From positions 150,026-214,025 of the forward strand of contig CAZOGC010000004.1 in assembly GCA_964579505.1 (NCBI GenBank): a stretch of DNA of 64,000 bases. Reading direction: 5' to 3'. The position numbers were made by a program, and so were the translations under genes. Source of the DNA: JAJYSO01 sp964579505 (GTDB taxonomy: Bacteria; Bacteroidota; Bacteroidia; Flavobacteriales; Flavobacteriaceae). Positions 8,749 to 16,440 of the stretch are shown here, piece after piece. Numbering within the stretch: position 1 is the stretch's first letter; each line of letters begins with the position of its first letter. The notes below the pieces were generated by a model, which was not told where the DNA came from, ran no database searches, and saw nothing but the letters and a program-made list of their open reading frames with translations.

Positions 8749-9546
8749 ATGCAGCGCTTGCGATATTTTTATCTGATAAAATTACAATACTTAGGTTTTC
8801 GCTATCATGGGTGGCAAAAACAACCCGAGGTTAAGACGGTTGAACGCATGGTAGAGCGTACGATTAACTATGTGCTGAATGGACGTAAATTTAAGTTGTT
8901 GGCAGCAGGCAGAACAGATTCGCAAGTTTCTGTTAATCAGACCTATGTGGAATTGTTTGTAGAGGAGGAACCTTTACTAATTGATTCTTTTTTGAAGCTG
9001 ATAAACAAGAATTTACCGCAAGATATACGCGCCTTGGCAATTACAGAAACCGATGCTGCCTTTAATATAATTCAGCATCCTAAGCTTAAAGAATATTTGT
9101 ATTTTTTTAGTTATGGAGAAAAATTCCACCCGTTTTGCGCTGCGTTTATGACTAATATTCAAGAAGATTTGAATATTGAAATGATGCAAAATGCGGCTCC
9201 TCTTTTTGAAGGAGAGCACGATTTTTGGTCGTACACTTTTCGCCCAAAACCACGAACGCAGACACGAGGAAAGATTTTGTGCTGCGAAATCGTAGAAAAT
9301 ACCTTGTTAACCGGGAGTTTTTTCCCGGAAAAAAGTTATGTATTGCGTGTAAAAGGAGTTGGGTTTAAACGGCACCAGATACGGCTTATGGCGGGTGTTT
9401 TAATTGATTTAGGAAAAGGTTTAGTAGAGAAAGAGTTTGTGCTACGCACTTTACAGGCTGAAAATAGAATAACCCTAACTAATGTGGCACCAGCCTCCGG
9501 ATTAATTTTAAATGCTGTAAAATTGCATAATGAAACAGAGCGCTAG
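8749..9546 (+). CDS. TruA-like tRNA pseudouridine synthase, diverged
   Basis: A 265-residue pseudouridine synthase of the TruA fold. The catalytic Asp is kept in AAGRTDSQVSVNQ at about residues 50-62. The canonical TruA sequence after GRTD is AGVHA; here it is SQVSV, and this also removes the conserved His. The C-terminal motif VKGVGFKRHQIRLMAGVL at about 202-219 corresponds to the second half of the active site (canonical form: GxGFLxNMVR). The protein is therefore TruA-like but clearly divergent, and may be a paralogue with another RNA target. It is translationally coupled to the DUF2461 gene (2-nt gap), and a lipoprotein gene follows after 38 nt. Confidence 0.8.
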   Translation: MQRLRYFYLIKLQYLGFRYHGWQKQPEVKTVERMVERTINYVLNGRKFKLLAAGRTDSQVSVNQTYVELFVEEEPLLIDSFLKLINKNLPQDIRALAITETDAAFNIIQHPKLKEYLYFFSYGEKFHPFCAAFMTNIQEDLNIEMMQNAAPLFEGEHDFWSYTFRPKPRTQTRGKILCCEIVENTLLTGSFFPEKSYVLRVKGVGFKRHQIRLMAGVLIDLGKGLVEKEFVLRTLQAENRITLTNVAPASGLILNAVKLHNETER

Positions 9547-9584
9547 TTTGTTGCCTTGTTAGAAATGTTTATTTTTACGACACG

Positions 9585-10061
9585 ATGAAGAAAATTTTAC
9601 TCGTTTTTTTAGTGGGGATCGTAGTAAGTTGTAAAAATTTTGAATGGAAGAAAGTTTCTTCTAAACAAATTTATCAAAATGAATTGCAACATTTAAATTG
9701 GAACGACCTCGACACGTATCCTGCCTTTAAGGATTGTGAGGAGTATGTTGAAAAAGTAAAGAGAAAAAAGTGTTTTGAAGAAGAAATATCAAGGCATATT
9801 TATAGCGTATTTCAACAACATAAAATAATTTTGAAAGATTCTGTACACCAAAAAATGATTTTGGTGATTGCTATTTCAGAAAAAGGGAAACCCTCTTTAG
9901 ATACATTGTTAATGACTGATTTACTACGATTAAAAATGCCTCATATAAAAATGTGGCTAGATTCAGCTATAACAAACCTTCCTAAAATATATCCGGGAGA
10001 AAAGCGCGGAGTGCCGGTAGCCTCAAAGTTTAAACTTCCTTTGGTAATTTCTGCGGAATAG
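9585..10061 (+). CDS. Small lipoprotein, unknown function
   Basis: A 158-residue protein starting with a lipoprotein signal: a KK start, a hydrophobic core LLVFLVGIVV and a VVSC lipobox, so Cys16 would be acylated. Two further Cys (about residues 52 and 63) lie in the CEEYVEKVKRKKCFEEE segment. The second half (LVIAISEKGKPSLDTLLM ... VPVASKFKLPLVIS) resembles the layout of TonB C-terminal-like domains, which have a strand, a helix, and a P-x-x-F-x-L-P ending. This similarity is seen by eye only. It follows the TruA-like gene by 38 nt and ends 8 nt before the convergent nuclease gene. I do not recognise a characterised family. Confidence 0.7.
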   Translation: MKKILLVFLVGIVVSCKNFEWKKVSSKQIYQNELQHLNWNDLDTYPAFKDCEEYVEKVKRKKCFEEEISRHIYSVFQQHKIILKDSVHQKMILVIAISEKGKPSLDTLLMTDLLRLKMPHIKMWLDSAITNLPKIYPGEKRGVPVASKFKLPLVISAE

Positions 10062-10069
10062 CGAAAAAA

Positions 10070-10687
10070 CTATTCTCCTCTTCTCGAAATTTCATCGCGT
10101 AGCCGAGCGGCTTTTTCGTAATCCTCGTCTTTTACGGCTTTGTCTAAAGCGCTTTTTAGTTCAGCCAAACTCTTGTATTTCAATCGATCATTTTCAGCGG
10201 GCGATTCATCTTCCTTTTTAGGAGTTTCCTTAATCATAATTCCTTTTCGTAAAGGACTGTTGGCTGACTCAGAAGATTTGAGCTGAATGCCGGCTTTGTC
10301 TAAGATATTTTTATAGGTAAAGATAGGAGCATCAAATCGAAGTGCTAATGCAACGGCATCACTTGTGCGGGCGTCTATAATTTCTTCAATTTTATCGCGC
10401 TCACAAATCAAGCTGGAGTAAAAAACACCATCTACAAGTTTATGAATGATAACTTGCTTAATGGTGATGGCAAACTCATCAGCAAAAGTTTTAAATAAAT
10501 CGTGTGTAAGTGGTCTAGGGGGTTTGATGTCTTTTTCTAAAGCAATAGCAATAGACTGTGCTTCAAAAGCCCCAATTACAATAGGCAGTTGGCGGTTTCC
10601 GTCTATTTCGCTTAATAAAAGTGCATACGCGCCATTTTGAGTCTGGCTGTAAGAAATCCCTTTAATACTCAATCGCACTAAACTCAT
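10070..10687 (-). CDS. Bifunctional nuclease family protein (DUF151) with UVR motif
   Basis: The first 130 residues are a DUF151 (bifunctional nuclease, BFN) domain. It includes LPIVIGAFEAQSIAIALE at about 33-50, with PPRPLTHDLF after it and a RTSDAVALALR motif near residue 108. A linker of low complexity (KETPKKEDESPAEND) leads to a C-terminal UvrB/UvrC-type helical hairpin, SLAELKSALDKAVKDEDYE through ARLRDEISRRGE. The domain order BFN-UVR is common in Bacteroidota. A nuclease activity on RNA and DNA has been described for plant members; for this bacterial form the role is inferred. The gene is monocistronic, with a TAnnTTTG match at 10736-10743. Confidence 0.88.
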   Translation of the reverse strand: MSLVRLSIKGISYSQTQNGAYALLLSEIDGNRQLPIVIGAFEAQSIAIALEKDIKPPRPLTHDLFKTFADEFAITIKQVIIHKLVDGVFYSSLICERDKIEEIIDARTSDAVALALRFDAPIFTYKNILDKAGIQLKSSESANSPLRKGIMIKETPKKEDESPAENDRLKYKSLAELKSALDKAVKDEDYEKAARLRDEISRRGE

Positions 10688-10735
10688 ACATCAATAGAAT
10701 TCAAATAGTTATATATCCATCACCTTGTGATTTCT

Positions 10736-10743
10736 CAAAAGTA
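10736..10743 (-). promoter_or_regulatory. -7 promoter element for the bifunctional nuclease gene
   Basis: The minus-strand reading is TACTTTTG, a TAnnTTTG match about 49 nt before the start codon. Confidence 0.5.
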
Positions 10744-10831
10744 TTAGGACAAGTTACAAAAAAATTAGCCTTCCCCCATATACAATGTAATAAATGAGAG
10801 AAGACTTTTTAGGTTTATAAGGTTCTTTGAC

Positions 10832-11800
10832 TTAGTTATTAGCAGCTTTAAAGGCTTTTATTTTTTCGGTTAGCTTCGGAACAATTTCAAAGGCATCACC
10901 TACCACCCCATAATCAGCGGCCTTAAAGAAAGGAGCTTCCGGGTCGTTGTTAATAACCAATTTGTGTTTAGAAGCGCTTACTCCGGCTAGGTGTTGAATA
11001 GCGCCTGAAATTCCTACTGCGATGTACAGATTGGTAGCTACCGGTTTTCCGGTTTGGCCAACGTGCTCACCTCGAGGGCGCCATCCCATATCAGACACCG
11101 GTTTAGAGCAGGCTAGAGCGGCGCCTAACGTTTCGGCTAACTCTTCAAGCATACCCCAATTTTCAGGCCCTTTCATTCCTCTACCACCAGAAACAACAAT
11201 TTCTGCGTCGGCAATGGTTACTTTATCGGTGGCTTTATCTACTGATTCTATATTAACCGCAAAGTCTTCTGCACCGAGGGTGGGCTCAAAAGTTTCTTCG
11301 GTTGCAACAGCACTATTTTCTTTTAGGCCGTATGCATTTTTAGCGACGCCAATAAGCTTAACGTCAGAAGCAATTTCGGTAATACCAAATCCTTTGTTAG
11401 TAAACACACTGTGTTTTACTTGAAAAGGGCTGGTATTTTCCGGTAAAGCAACTGCGTTAGGTACGTAGCCTGCTTGTAAGTCTACTGCTAATAACGGAGC
11501 TAGATATTTGTCGTTAGAGGTTTGCCCAATAACTACTACTTGTGCATTTTCTTTGCGGGCGGCTTGGGCGATGACATCGGCATAAGCTTCGGCATTAAAA
11601 GCAGCTAATTTATCGTGGGTTACTTTTACTACTTTATCGGCGCCATAATTGCCCAGAACTGATGTGTCATCGGTCTGTATGGCCACAGCGGTAACGGTTG
11701 TGCCTAATTTATCGGCTACGCCTTTTGCATAAGAAACGGCTTCATAAGCGGTTTTTTTAAATTTTCCGTTTTCTGATTCTGTATATACTAAAACTGACAT
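10832..11800 (-). CDS. etfA: Electron transfer flavoprotein alpha subunit
   Basis: EtfA carries the FAD of the soluble electron transfer flavoprotein that accepts electrons from acyl-CoA dehydrogenases. The 322 residues are the usual length. The N-terminal half is the adenine-nucleotide-hydrolase-like fold shared with EtfB. The C-terminal FAD domain (about 200-320) shows SGGRGMKGPENW, MGWRPRGEHVGQTGK and YIAVGISGAIQHLAG, with NNDPEAPFFKAADYG near the end. These are the residues that hold FAD in known ETFs. It lies 38 nt downstream of etfB on the same strand, the standard etfBA order. Confidence 0.97.
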   Translation of the reverse strand: MSVLVYTESENGKFKKTAYEAVSYAKGVADKLGTTVTAVAIQTDDTSVLGNYGADKVVKVTHDKLAAFNAEAYADVIAQAARKENAQVVVIGQTSNDKYLAPLLAVDLQAGYVPNAVALPENTSPFQVKHSVFTNKGFGITEIASDVKLIGVAKNAYGLKENSAVATEETFEPTLGAEDFAVNIESVDKATDKVTIADAEIVVSGGRGMKGPENWGMLEELAETLGAALACSKPVSDMGWRPRGEHVGQTGKPVATNLYIAVGISGAIQHLAGVSASKHKLVINNDPEAPFFKAADYGVVGDAFEIVPKLTEKIKAFKAANN

Positions 11801-11838
11801 ATTCTTGTGTTTTTAAGGTGAAAAAAGATTAGAAAAAC

Positions 11839-12585
11839 TTAGATGGCTTTCGCATCATTGTGTAATAAAGCTACTAATTCGTCTAAGTTATCGGGGTCAA
11901 TAATCTTAGTTTCACCGCGTGGAGGAAGTTTTTCAAATTTAACATCGTTGGTTTGTGCTTCAACAGCTTCCGGTTCTACTACTGTAAGTGGTTTTTTGCG
12001 TGCCATCATAATGCCGCGCATGTTTGGGATGCGTAAATCGCTTTCTTCTACAATTCCCTTTTGACCACCTACCACAAGAGGAAGGTTAGCGGTAAGGGTT
12101 TCTTTTCCGCCGTCTATCTCACGAACAACGGTGGCTTTGTCGCCTTCAACTTCTAGTCCTACGCACTTATTAACAAAAGAAGCGCCAATTAATTTGGCAA
12201 GCATTCCGGGAACCATACCGCCGTTATAGTCTATAGACTCACGACCGGCAATAATAAGATCGTAGTTGCCGTCTTGGGCTACTTTAGCCAATTGTTTAGC
12301 TACTTGAAAGCCATCGGTGGCCAGGGTGTCTATCCTAATGGCACTATCGGCACCTATGGCCAGGGCTTTGCGTAATGTGGGTTCAGTTTCTTTTCCTCCA
12401 ACATTTACGACATCGACAGAAGCGCCTTGTTTTTCTTTAAACCACATAGCGCGTGTAAGACCAAATTCATCATTGGGATTGATAATAAATTGCACCCCAT
12501 TGGTGTCGAATTTGGTATCGTTATCTGCAAAATTTATTTTTGAAGTCGTGTCAGGGACATGACTTATACAAACTAATATTTTCAT
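11839..12585 (-). CDS. etfB: Electron transfer flavoprotein beta subunit
   Basis: EtfB forms the heterodimer with EtfA and holds the structural AMP; together they pass electrons from beta-oxidation to the quinone pool. The 248 residues show the family features: MKILVCISHVPDTTSKI at the N terminus, NPNDEFGLTRA at about 36-46, the helix GKETEPTLRKALAIGADSA, DLIIAGRESIDYNGGMVPG and IMMARKKPL. The gene is the first of the etfBA operon, with a -7 box at 12636-12643 and a leader of about 44 nt. It is divergent from the pyruvate dehydrogenase gene. Confidence 0.97.
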   Translation of the reverse strand: MKILVCISHVPDTTSKINFADNDTKFDTNGVQFIINPNDEFGLTRAMWFKEKQGASVDVVNVGGKETEPTLRKALAIGADSAIRIDTLATDGFQVAKQLAKVAQDGNYDLIIAGRESIDYNGGMVPGMLAKLIGASFVNKCVGLEVEGDKATVVREIDGGKETLTANLPLVVGGQKGIVEESDLRIPNMRGIMMARKKPLTVVEPEAVEAQTNDVKFEKLPPRGETKIIDPDNLDELVALLHNDAKAI

Positions 12586-12635
12586 TATAAACTATAGATT
12601 TTAAATGCTTGTTTTATATAAAAAATTGATTCTCG

Positions 12636-12643
12636 CAAATATA
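12636..12643 (-). promoter_or_regulatory. -7 promoter element for etfBA
   Basis: The minus-strand reading is TATATTTG, a perfect TAnnTTTG match about 50 nt before the etfB start. It is back to back with the divergent promoter of the next gene. Confidence 0.6.
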
Positions 12644-12721
12644 GATAATTTATGATGAAGGACATAAGAGCAGGTCTTTGTATTTTTTTGTGAAAGGGTG
12701 GTTTTTAAACAGGGTATTGCT

Positions 12722-12729
12722 TATTTTTG
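12722..12729 (+). promoter_or_regulatory. -7 promoter element for pyruvate dehydrogenase E1 beta
   Basis: TATTTTTG matches TAnnTTTG 21 nt before the ATG at 12750. It lies downstream of the alternative ATG at 12678, which argues against that longer start. Confidence 0.6.
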
Positions 12730-12749
12730 TAGCCCTTAGAATTAAATAT

Positions 12750-13727
12750 ATGAGAACAATTCAATTTAGAGAAGCTATCTGCGAAGCGATGAGCGAAGAG
12801 ATGCGCCGCGATAAGTCTGTTTATTTAATGGGTGAAGAAGTTGCGGAATATAATGGAGCTTACAAGGCTTCAAAAGGCATGTTGGATGAATTTGGTCCCG
12901 AACGCGTTGTGGATACGCCCATTTCAGAATCAGGATTTAGTGGAGTAGGAGTAGGAAGCGCTATGGTTGGCGCTCGTCCTATCATTGAGTTTATGACCTT
13001 TAACTTTTCGTTAGTGGCTATAGACCAGGTTATAAACAATGCCGCTAAAATTCGTCAAATGTCAGGTGGACAATTTAATATACCGATTGTTTTTAGAGGA
13101 CCTACGGCTTCTGCCGGTCAGTTAGCAGCTACGCACTCTCAGGCTTTTGAGAGTTGGTATGCCAATACTCCCGGGCTGAAAGTAATCGTTCCTTCTAATC
13201 CGTATGATGCTAAAGGACTTTTAAAATCAGCCATTCGTGATGACGATCCGGTTATTTTTATGGAGAGCGAGCAAATGTATGGCGATAAAGGGGAAGTACC
13301 GGAAGAAGAATACTTAATTCCTATTGGTAAAGCTGATATAAAACGGGAGGGAACGGATGTGACGATTGTCTCTTTTGGTAAAATTATAAAAGAGGCGTAT
13401 GTGGCAGCTGATAAATTAGCAGAAGAAGGAATTTCTTGTGAAATTATTGACTTGCGTACGGTACGCCCAATTGATTATGAAACGGTTTTTGAATCTGTAA
13501 AGAAAACGAACCGATTGGTATGCTTGGAAGAAGCTTGGCCATTGGGTAATATCTCTACAGAAATCACCTACCAGGTGCAAGAACATGTCTTTGATTATCT
13601 AGATGCTCCGGTAGTAAAATTAAATACTGCCGATACCCCGGCTCCATATTCTCCGGTTCTGTTAAAAGAATGGTTGCCTAATAGTGAAGACGTCATTAAA
13701 GCCGTTAAAAAAGTGCTTTACAAATAA
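12750..13727 (+). CDS. pdhB: Pyruvate dehydrogenase E1 component, beta subunit
   Basis: The beta subunit of the alpha2beta2-type E1 pyruvate dehydrogenase, which decarboxylates pyruvate with thiamine diphosphate. The 325 residues carry the transketolase pyrimidine-binding domain (about 1-180; MGEEVAEYNGAYKASKGM, DTPISESGFSGVGVGSAMVG) and the C-terminal transketolase domain (about 195-315; DVTIVSFGKII, EIIDLRTVRPIDYETV). I chose the ATG at 12750 because it gives the usual MRTIQFREAI start and sits 21 nt after a -7 box. A longer in-frame ATG at 12678 would add 24 hydrophobic residues and span the promoter. The alpha subunit and the E2 component are not in the window. Confidence 0.95.
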   Translation: MRTIQFREAICEAMSEEMRRDKSVYLMGEEVAEYNGAYKASKGMLDEFGPERVVDTPISESGFSGVGVGSAMVGARPIIEFMTFNFSLVAIDQVINNAAKIRQMSGGQFNIPIVFRGPTASAGQLAATHSQAFESWYANTPGLKVIVPSNPYDAKGLLKSAIRDDDPVIFMESEQMYGDKGEVPEEEYLIPIGKADIKREGTDVTIVSFGKIIKEAYVAADKLAEEGISCEIIDLRTVRPIDYETVFESVKKTNRLVCLEEAWPLGNISTEITYQVQEHVFDYLDAPVVKLNTADTPAPYSPVLLKEWLPNSEDVIKAVKKVLYK

Positions 13728-13752
13728 CGACTTTTACACATATAATAGTGAG

Positions 13753-13779
13753 AAAGGCTGCCTTTGGGCGGTCTTTTTT
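13753..13779 (+). terminator. Terminator after pdhB
   Basis: AAAGGCTGCC pairs with GGCGGTCTTT (10 bp including two G-U pairs) around a TTTG loop, followed by T residues, 25 nt after the stop codon. Confidence 0.75.
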
Positions 13780-13926
13780 GTGCTGTATACTTAGTAACTA
13801 CCTTTGTTAGGGCCTATGTTGGTTTTAATATTTTATTTACTTGGTATGCTGTCCGCATAAAACATAAATAGATATATATTAGCCATAATTTTTTCTTATC
13901 TGTAATTTATTTGTATAAATAGATTC

Positions 13927-13956
13927 ATTGTAGTTTATCTATTTTATTTATATTTG
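13927..13956 (+). promoter_or_regulatory. Promoter of the DUF4143 ATPase gene
   Basis: TATATTTG (13949-13956) is a perfect -7 element. TTG at 13928-13930 stands 18 nt upstream, near the expected -33 position. The sequence TTTGTGTAAATAAGAT beginning inside the -7 box nearly repeats TTTGTATAAATAGAT at 13910-13924 and is echoed in the promoter of the next gene at 15512. Confidence 0.6.
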
Positions 13957-13973
13957 TGTAAATAAGATAAATT

Positions 13974-15419
13974 ATGGATATATCAAGTGTTATTCCGGAA
14001 GGCGAAATAATTGAGCGGTTACAAACTGAAAATCCTTGGTGGATTACCAAAACCGTAAGTCCGTTTTATACGGATATGAAACGACGTTTATATTTTAAAC
14101 TGTTTTACCCGTTTGTAATAGAAACAGATATCCGACGAGCTCTTGTTCTGATGGGGCCTCGTCGTGTTGGTAAAACGGTGATGCTATTTCATACGATTGC
14201 AGAGTTAATTGAAGATGGAATTGACCCTCAAAAAATTTGCTTTGTGGGTATTGATAACCCAATCTACATCAATCAGAGTTTGGAAAATTTGTTAGCGCTT
14301 TATAAAAAAGCGTTGAAAACGGATACTTTAGAAGGATGTTATGTGTTTTTTGATGAAGTTCAGTTTCTAAAAAATTGGGAACGACACCTAAAAAATTTGG
14401 TAGATTCATATCCTAAAATAAAATTCATTGTTTCAGGGTCTGCGGCTGCAGCATTACATAAAAAAAGCTCCGAAAGTGGCGCTGGGAGATTTACCGATTT
14501 TATGTTACCGCCACTCACTTTTCAAGAATATATTCATTTGAATGATAACGCTCATTTAATAGTTGATGGAAAATCTGTAACATTCGCAGGTCAAAAGGTT
14601 TCACAGAAAGGAACCAATAATATTAAGGCATTAAATGAAGAGTTTATCAATTATATAAATTACGGTGGGTATCCTGAAGTGGTTTTATCTGATAAAATCA
14701 GGAGCGATATGCGCCGTTATGTTAAAAATGACATTATTGATAAAGTGTTATTAAAAGATTTACCCGGATTATATAAATTGAATGACGTGCAAGAACTCAA
14801 CCGTTTTTTCGCTTATATAGCCTATAGTACGGGGCAGGAAATGTCTTACCAAAAAATGGCTAAAGACAGTGGAATAGCCAAGGCAACCCTAAAAAAATAT
14901 TTAGCGTATTTAGAAGATGCCTTTCTGATTAAAGTGCTTTATAAAGTAGATAATAATGCTAAAAAATTGAGGAGGATAACCAGCTTTAAGGTGTATTTAA
15001 CCAGCCCTTCTTTAAGAGCAGCCTTGTTTTCACCGGTTAAGGAAACGGATAAAGTAATGGGTAATATGGTAGAGACCGTCATCCTGTCACAATGGATGCA
15101 TAGAGAAAATTTAGACTTGACTTATGCCCGGTGGCAGAAAGGAGAAGTGGAATTAGTTTTGTTAGATAATAAAGCCTTTAAGCCGGCTTGGGCTGTAGAG
15201 ATAAAATGGAGCAATCGCTATTATAATAACCCCAATAAACTACATAGCCTAATCCATTTCTGCAATACGAATAATTTAGAAAATGCACTGGTTACCTCTA
15301 TTGATCAATCTGGAAACAAGGAAGTAGGTGAATTAGAATTCACTTTCGTTCCAGCTTCTTTGTACGCGTATAATATTGGAGAACGTACTTTAGAAAGGAG
15401 AAAAAGAGAAGATAAATAA
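13974..15419 (+). CDS. AAA family ATPase with C-terminal DUF4143
   Basis: A 481-residue P-loop ATPase of the AAA_14/DUF4143 type. Walker A GPRRVGKT is at about 61-68 and Walker B YVFFDEVQ at about 123-130, followed by sensor-like FIVSGSAA near 155. The C-terminal DUF4143 part (about 235-440) includes a helical region with AYSTGQEMSYQKMAKDSG, which looks like a helix-turn-helix, and a PD-(D/E)xK-like end with ARWQKGEVELVLLD ... WAVEIKWS. Such proteins are common, often variable between strains, and mostly uncharacterised. Nuclease activity of the C-terminal part is only inferred from the ExK-like motif. The gene is AT-rich, monocistronic, and sits in a patch of accessory genes next to a tRNA operon. 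Confidence 0.88.
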   Translation: MDISSVIPEGEIIERLQTENPWWITKTVSPFYTDMKRRLYFKLFYPFVIETDIRRALVLMGPRRVGKTVMLFHTIAELIEDGIDPQKICFVGIDNPIYINQSLENLLALYKKALKTDTLEGCYVFFDEVQFLKNWERHLKNLVDSYPKIKFIVSGSAAAALHKKSSESGAGRFTDFMLPPLTFQEYIHLNDNAHLIVDGKSVTFAGQKVSQKGTNNIKALNEEFINYINYGGYPEVVLSDKIRSDMRRYVKNDIIDKVLLKDLPGLYKLNDVQELNRFFAYIAYSTGQEMSYQKMAKDSGIAKATLKKYLAYLEDAFLIKVLYKVDNNAKKLRRITSFKVYLTSPSLRAALFSPVKETDKVMGNMVETVILSQWMHRENLDLTYARWQKGEVELVLLDNKAFKPAWAVEIKWSNRYYNNPNKLHSLIHFCNTNNLENALVTSIDQSGNKEVGELEFTFVPASLYAYNIGERTLERRKREDK

Positions 15420-15484
15420 GGAAAGAAAAACTCTTAATTTTTCTTATTTATTAAAATATGTTTAAATTAATGTGTTAAAAATAC

Positions 15485-15515
15485 TTGAATCCAATATGTC
15501 TATTATATACCTTTG
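15485..15515 (+). promoter_or_regulatory. Promoter of the unknown CxxC protein gene
   Basis: TACCTTTG (15508-15515) is a perfect -7 element with TTG 20 nt upstream (15485-15487). It runs on into TTTGTTTAAATAAGA, almost the same sequence as at the DUF4143 ATPase promoter (13953). Confidence 0.6.
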
Positions 15516-15538
15516 TTTAAATAAGAAAGAAAATACTT

Positions 15539-15952
15539 ATGGGGTGGGCAGCATTAGTGAATCTTTTTATGAGCTTATATCGTTCACAAAAAGAACATAA
15601 AAAAAAGGGAGAACAAAAAATAAGAGATAGAGAAGTAAATCTTATTTCGCCTCAAAATGTTTGTGAAGAATGCAAAAGAACGGGGAACAAAGTTAAATAT
15701 CGGGGTTATAAAATTAGATGGTATGTCGCTTTCTTCAAACTTGAAAGTTCATTAATCTACAGTCAGTTGTTTTTGAAAAATGACAAAACCATTATACGTA
15801 CAAGGATATCATTAGAAAAATATCCCGGACTTAAAAACGAAGAATATGGAGAGAAGTACATTGTGGAAGGAATCATAGATAAAGTGGAAAAGAACACAGT
15901 TTACTTAGAACAATTGATTGAATTAAAAAGGGATTCTTTCTTTGTAATTTAA
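15539..15952 (+). CDS. Unknown protein with a CxxC motif
   Basis: A 137-residue protein I do not recognise. It starts with a short hydrophobic stretch (GWAALVNLFMSLY), then a very basic segment, and then a single CEEC pair at about residues 40-43. The rest (about 50-137) alternates hydrophobic and charged residues in a way that suggests a small beta-rich domain. The bases and codons are AT-rich compared with core genes nearby. The ATG at 15539 lies 24 nt after a perfect -7 box, which supports a real gene. It follows the DUF4143 ATPase by 119 nt and has a near-identical promoter and leader start, so the two may be expressed together. No function can be assigned. Confidence 0.55.
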   Translation: MGWAALVNLFMSLYRSQKEHKKKGEQKIRDREVNLISPQNVCEECKRTGNKVKYRGYKIRWYVAFFKLESSLIYSQLFLKNDKTIIRTRISLEKYPGLKNEEYGEKYIVEGIIDKVEKNTVYLEQLIELKRDSFFVI

Positions 15953-15968
15953 ATGAAAAACTCTTTAG

Positions 15969-16107
15969 ATGAGCTACCTCATTTCTCTAGACCAAAAATA
16001 TAAGAAGTTAAGTTGAATTTCCTGAGACTGAAATTGGCCCCAAGTTTAAATGGCATTTACTTGATAAAGAAGAGGTGGTTAGAGGAGGTCTCTATTTACC
16101 CATATAA
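15969..16107 (+). pseudogene. Possible frameshifted small ORF
   Basis: An ATG at 15969 opens MSYLISLDQKYKKL and then meets a stop at 16014-16016. If one A at 16011 is skipped, the frame continues as VEFPETEIGPKFKW to the final LYLPI before a TAA at 16105-16107. Both halves look like coding sequence, and together they would make a peptide of about 45 residues. I do not recognise the family. It may be a decayed gene end or chance. Confidence 0.3.
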
Positions 16108-16110
16108 AAT

Positions 16111-16146
16111 AAAAAAGCCCAAAATCTTATCAGATTTCAGGCTTTT
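16111..16146 (-). terminator. Terminator of the tRNA-Ser/tRNA-Pro operon
   Basis: AAAAGCC (16113-16119) pairs with GGCTTTT (16140-16146) and an inner AAATCT/AGATTT stem closes a TATC loop. On the minus strand it ends in a T-run, 6 nt after tRNA-Pro. Confidence 0.85.
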
Positions 16147-16151
16147 CTTTG

Positions 16152-16226
16152 TCGGGGTGGCAGGATTCGAACCTGCGGCCTCCACGTCCCAAACGTGGCG
16201 CGATAACCGGGCTACGCTACACCCCG
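16152..16226 (-). tRNA. tRNA-Pro (anticodon UGG)
   Basis: The acceptor stem is CGGGGTG/CACCCCG with discriminator A at 16152. The anticodon arm CCACG-TTTGGGA-CGTGG gives UGG, and the T-arm GCAGGTTCGAATCCTGC is intact. CCA is not encoded. It is 75 nt long and lies 19 nt downstream of tRNA-Ser on the same transcript. Confidence 0.96.
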
Positions 16227-16245
16227 AATGCTCTTTTGTAGCTTG

Positions 16246-16330
16246 CGGAGAGACAGGGATTCGAACCCTGGCGACACTTTCGCGTCGACGGATTAGCAAT
16301 CCGCTCCATTAACCACTCTGGCATCTCTCC
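16246..16330 (-). tRNA. tRNA-Ser (anticodon GCU)
   Basis: The acceptor stem is GGAGAGA/TCTCTCC with G discriminator. The anticodon arm GCGGA-TTGCTAA-TCCGT gives GCU. A long variable arm (GACGCGAAAGTGTC) marks it as class II. It is 85 nt long and first in the operon with tRNA-Pro. Confidence 0.96.
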
Positions 16331-16363
16331 TATAAACTAAAGAACGTTGTTTTTTAGCGACTG

Positions 16364-16395
16364 CAAATCTAAGCTATGGCTTTGATACTGCCAAA
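16364..16395 (-). promoter_or_regulatory. Promoter of the tRNA-Ser/tRNA-Pro operon
   Basis: On the minus strand TTTG (16395-16392) is followed after 20 nt by TAGATTTG (16371-16364). This is a full Bacteroidota -33/-7 pair, about 33 nt before the tRNA-Ser 5' end. Confidence 0.75.
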
Positions 16396-16440
16396 ATTTT
16401 TATTCTCTTTTTTACAAAAAATAGAGAATATTTTTTAGCC

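Noticed and set aside
11022..11423. 133-codon open frame antisense to etfA
   Set aside because: It lies wholly inside the well-supported etfA gene and its translation has no recognisable domain.
12678..12749. Longer N terminus for pyruvate dehydrogenase E1 beta
   Set aside because: The extra 24 residues do not belong to the family and the stretch contains the -7 promoter element.
13730..16152. Attachment-site duplication flanking the accessory patch at tRNA-Pro
   Set aside because: I looked for a second copy of the tRNA-Pro 3' end near 13.7-14.0 kb and saw none; no integrase is present.
16013..16312. Open frames on both strands across tRNA-Pro and tRNA-Ser
   Set aside because: They are translations of the tRNA genes (the familiar GFEPAASTSQTWRDNRA type of spurious peptide) and are not proteins.
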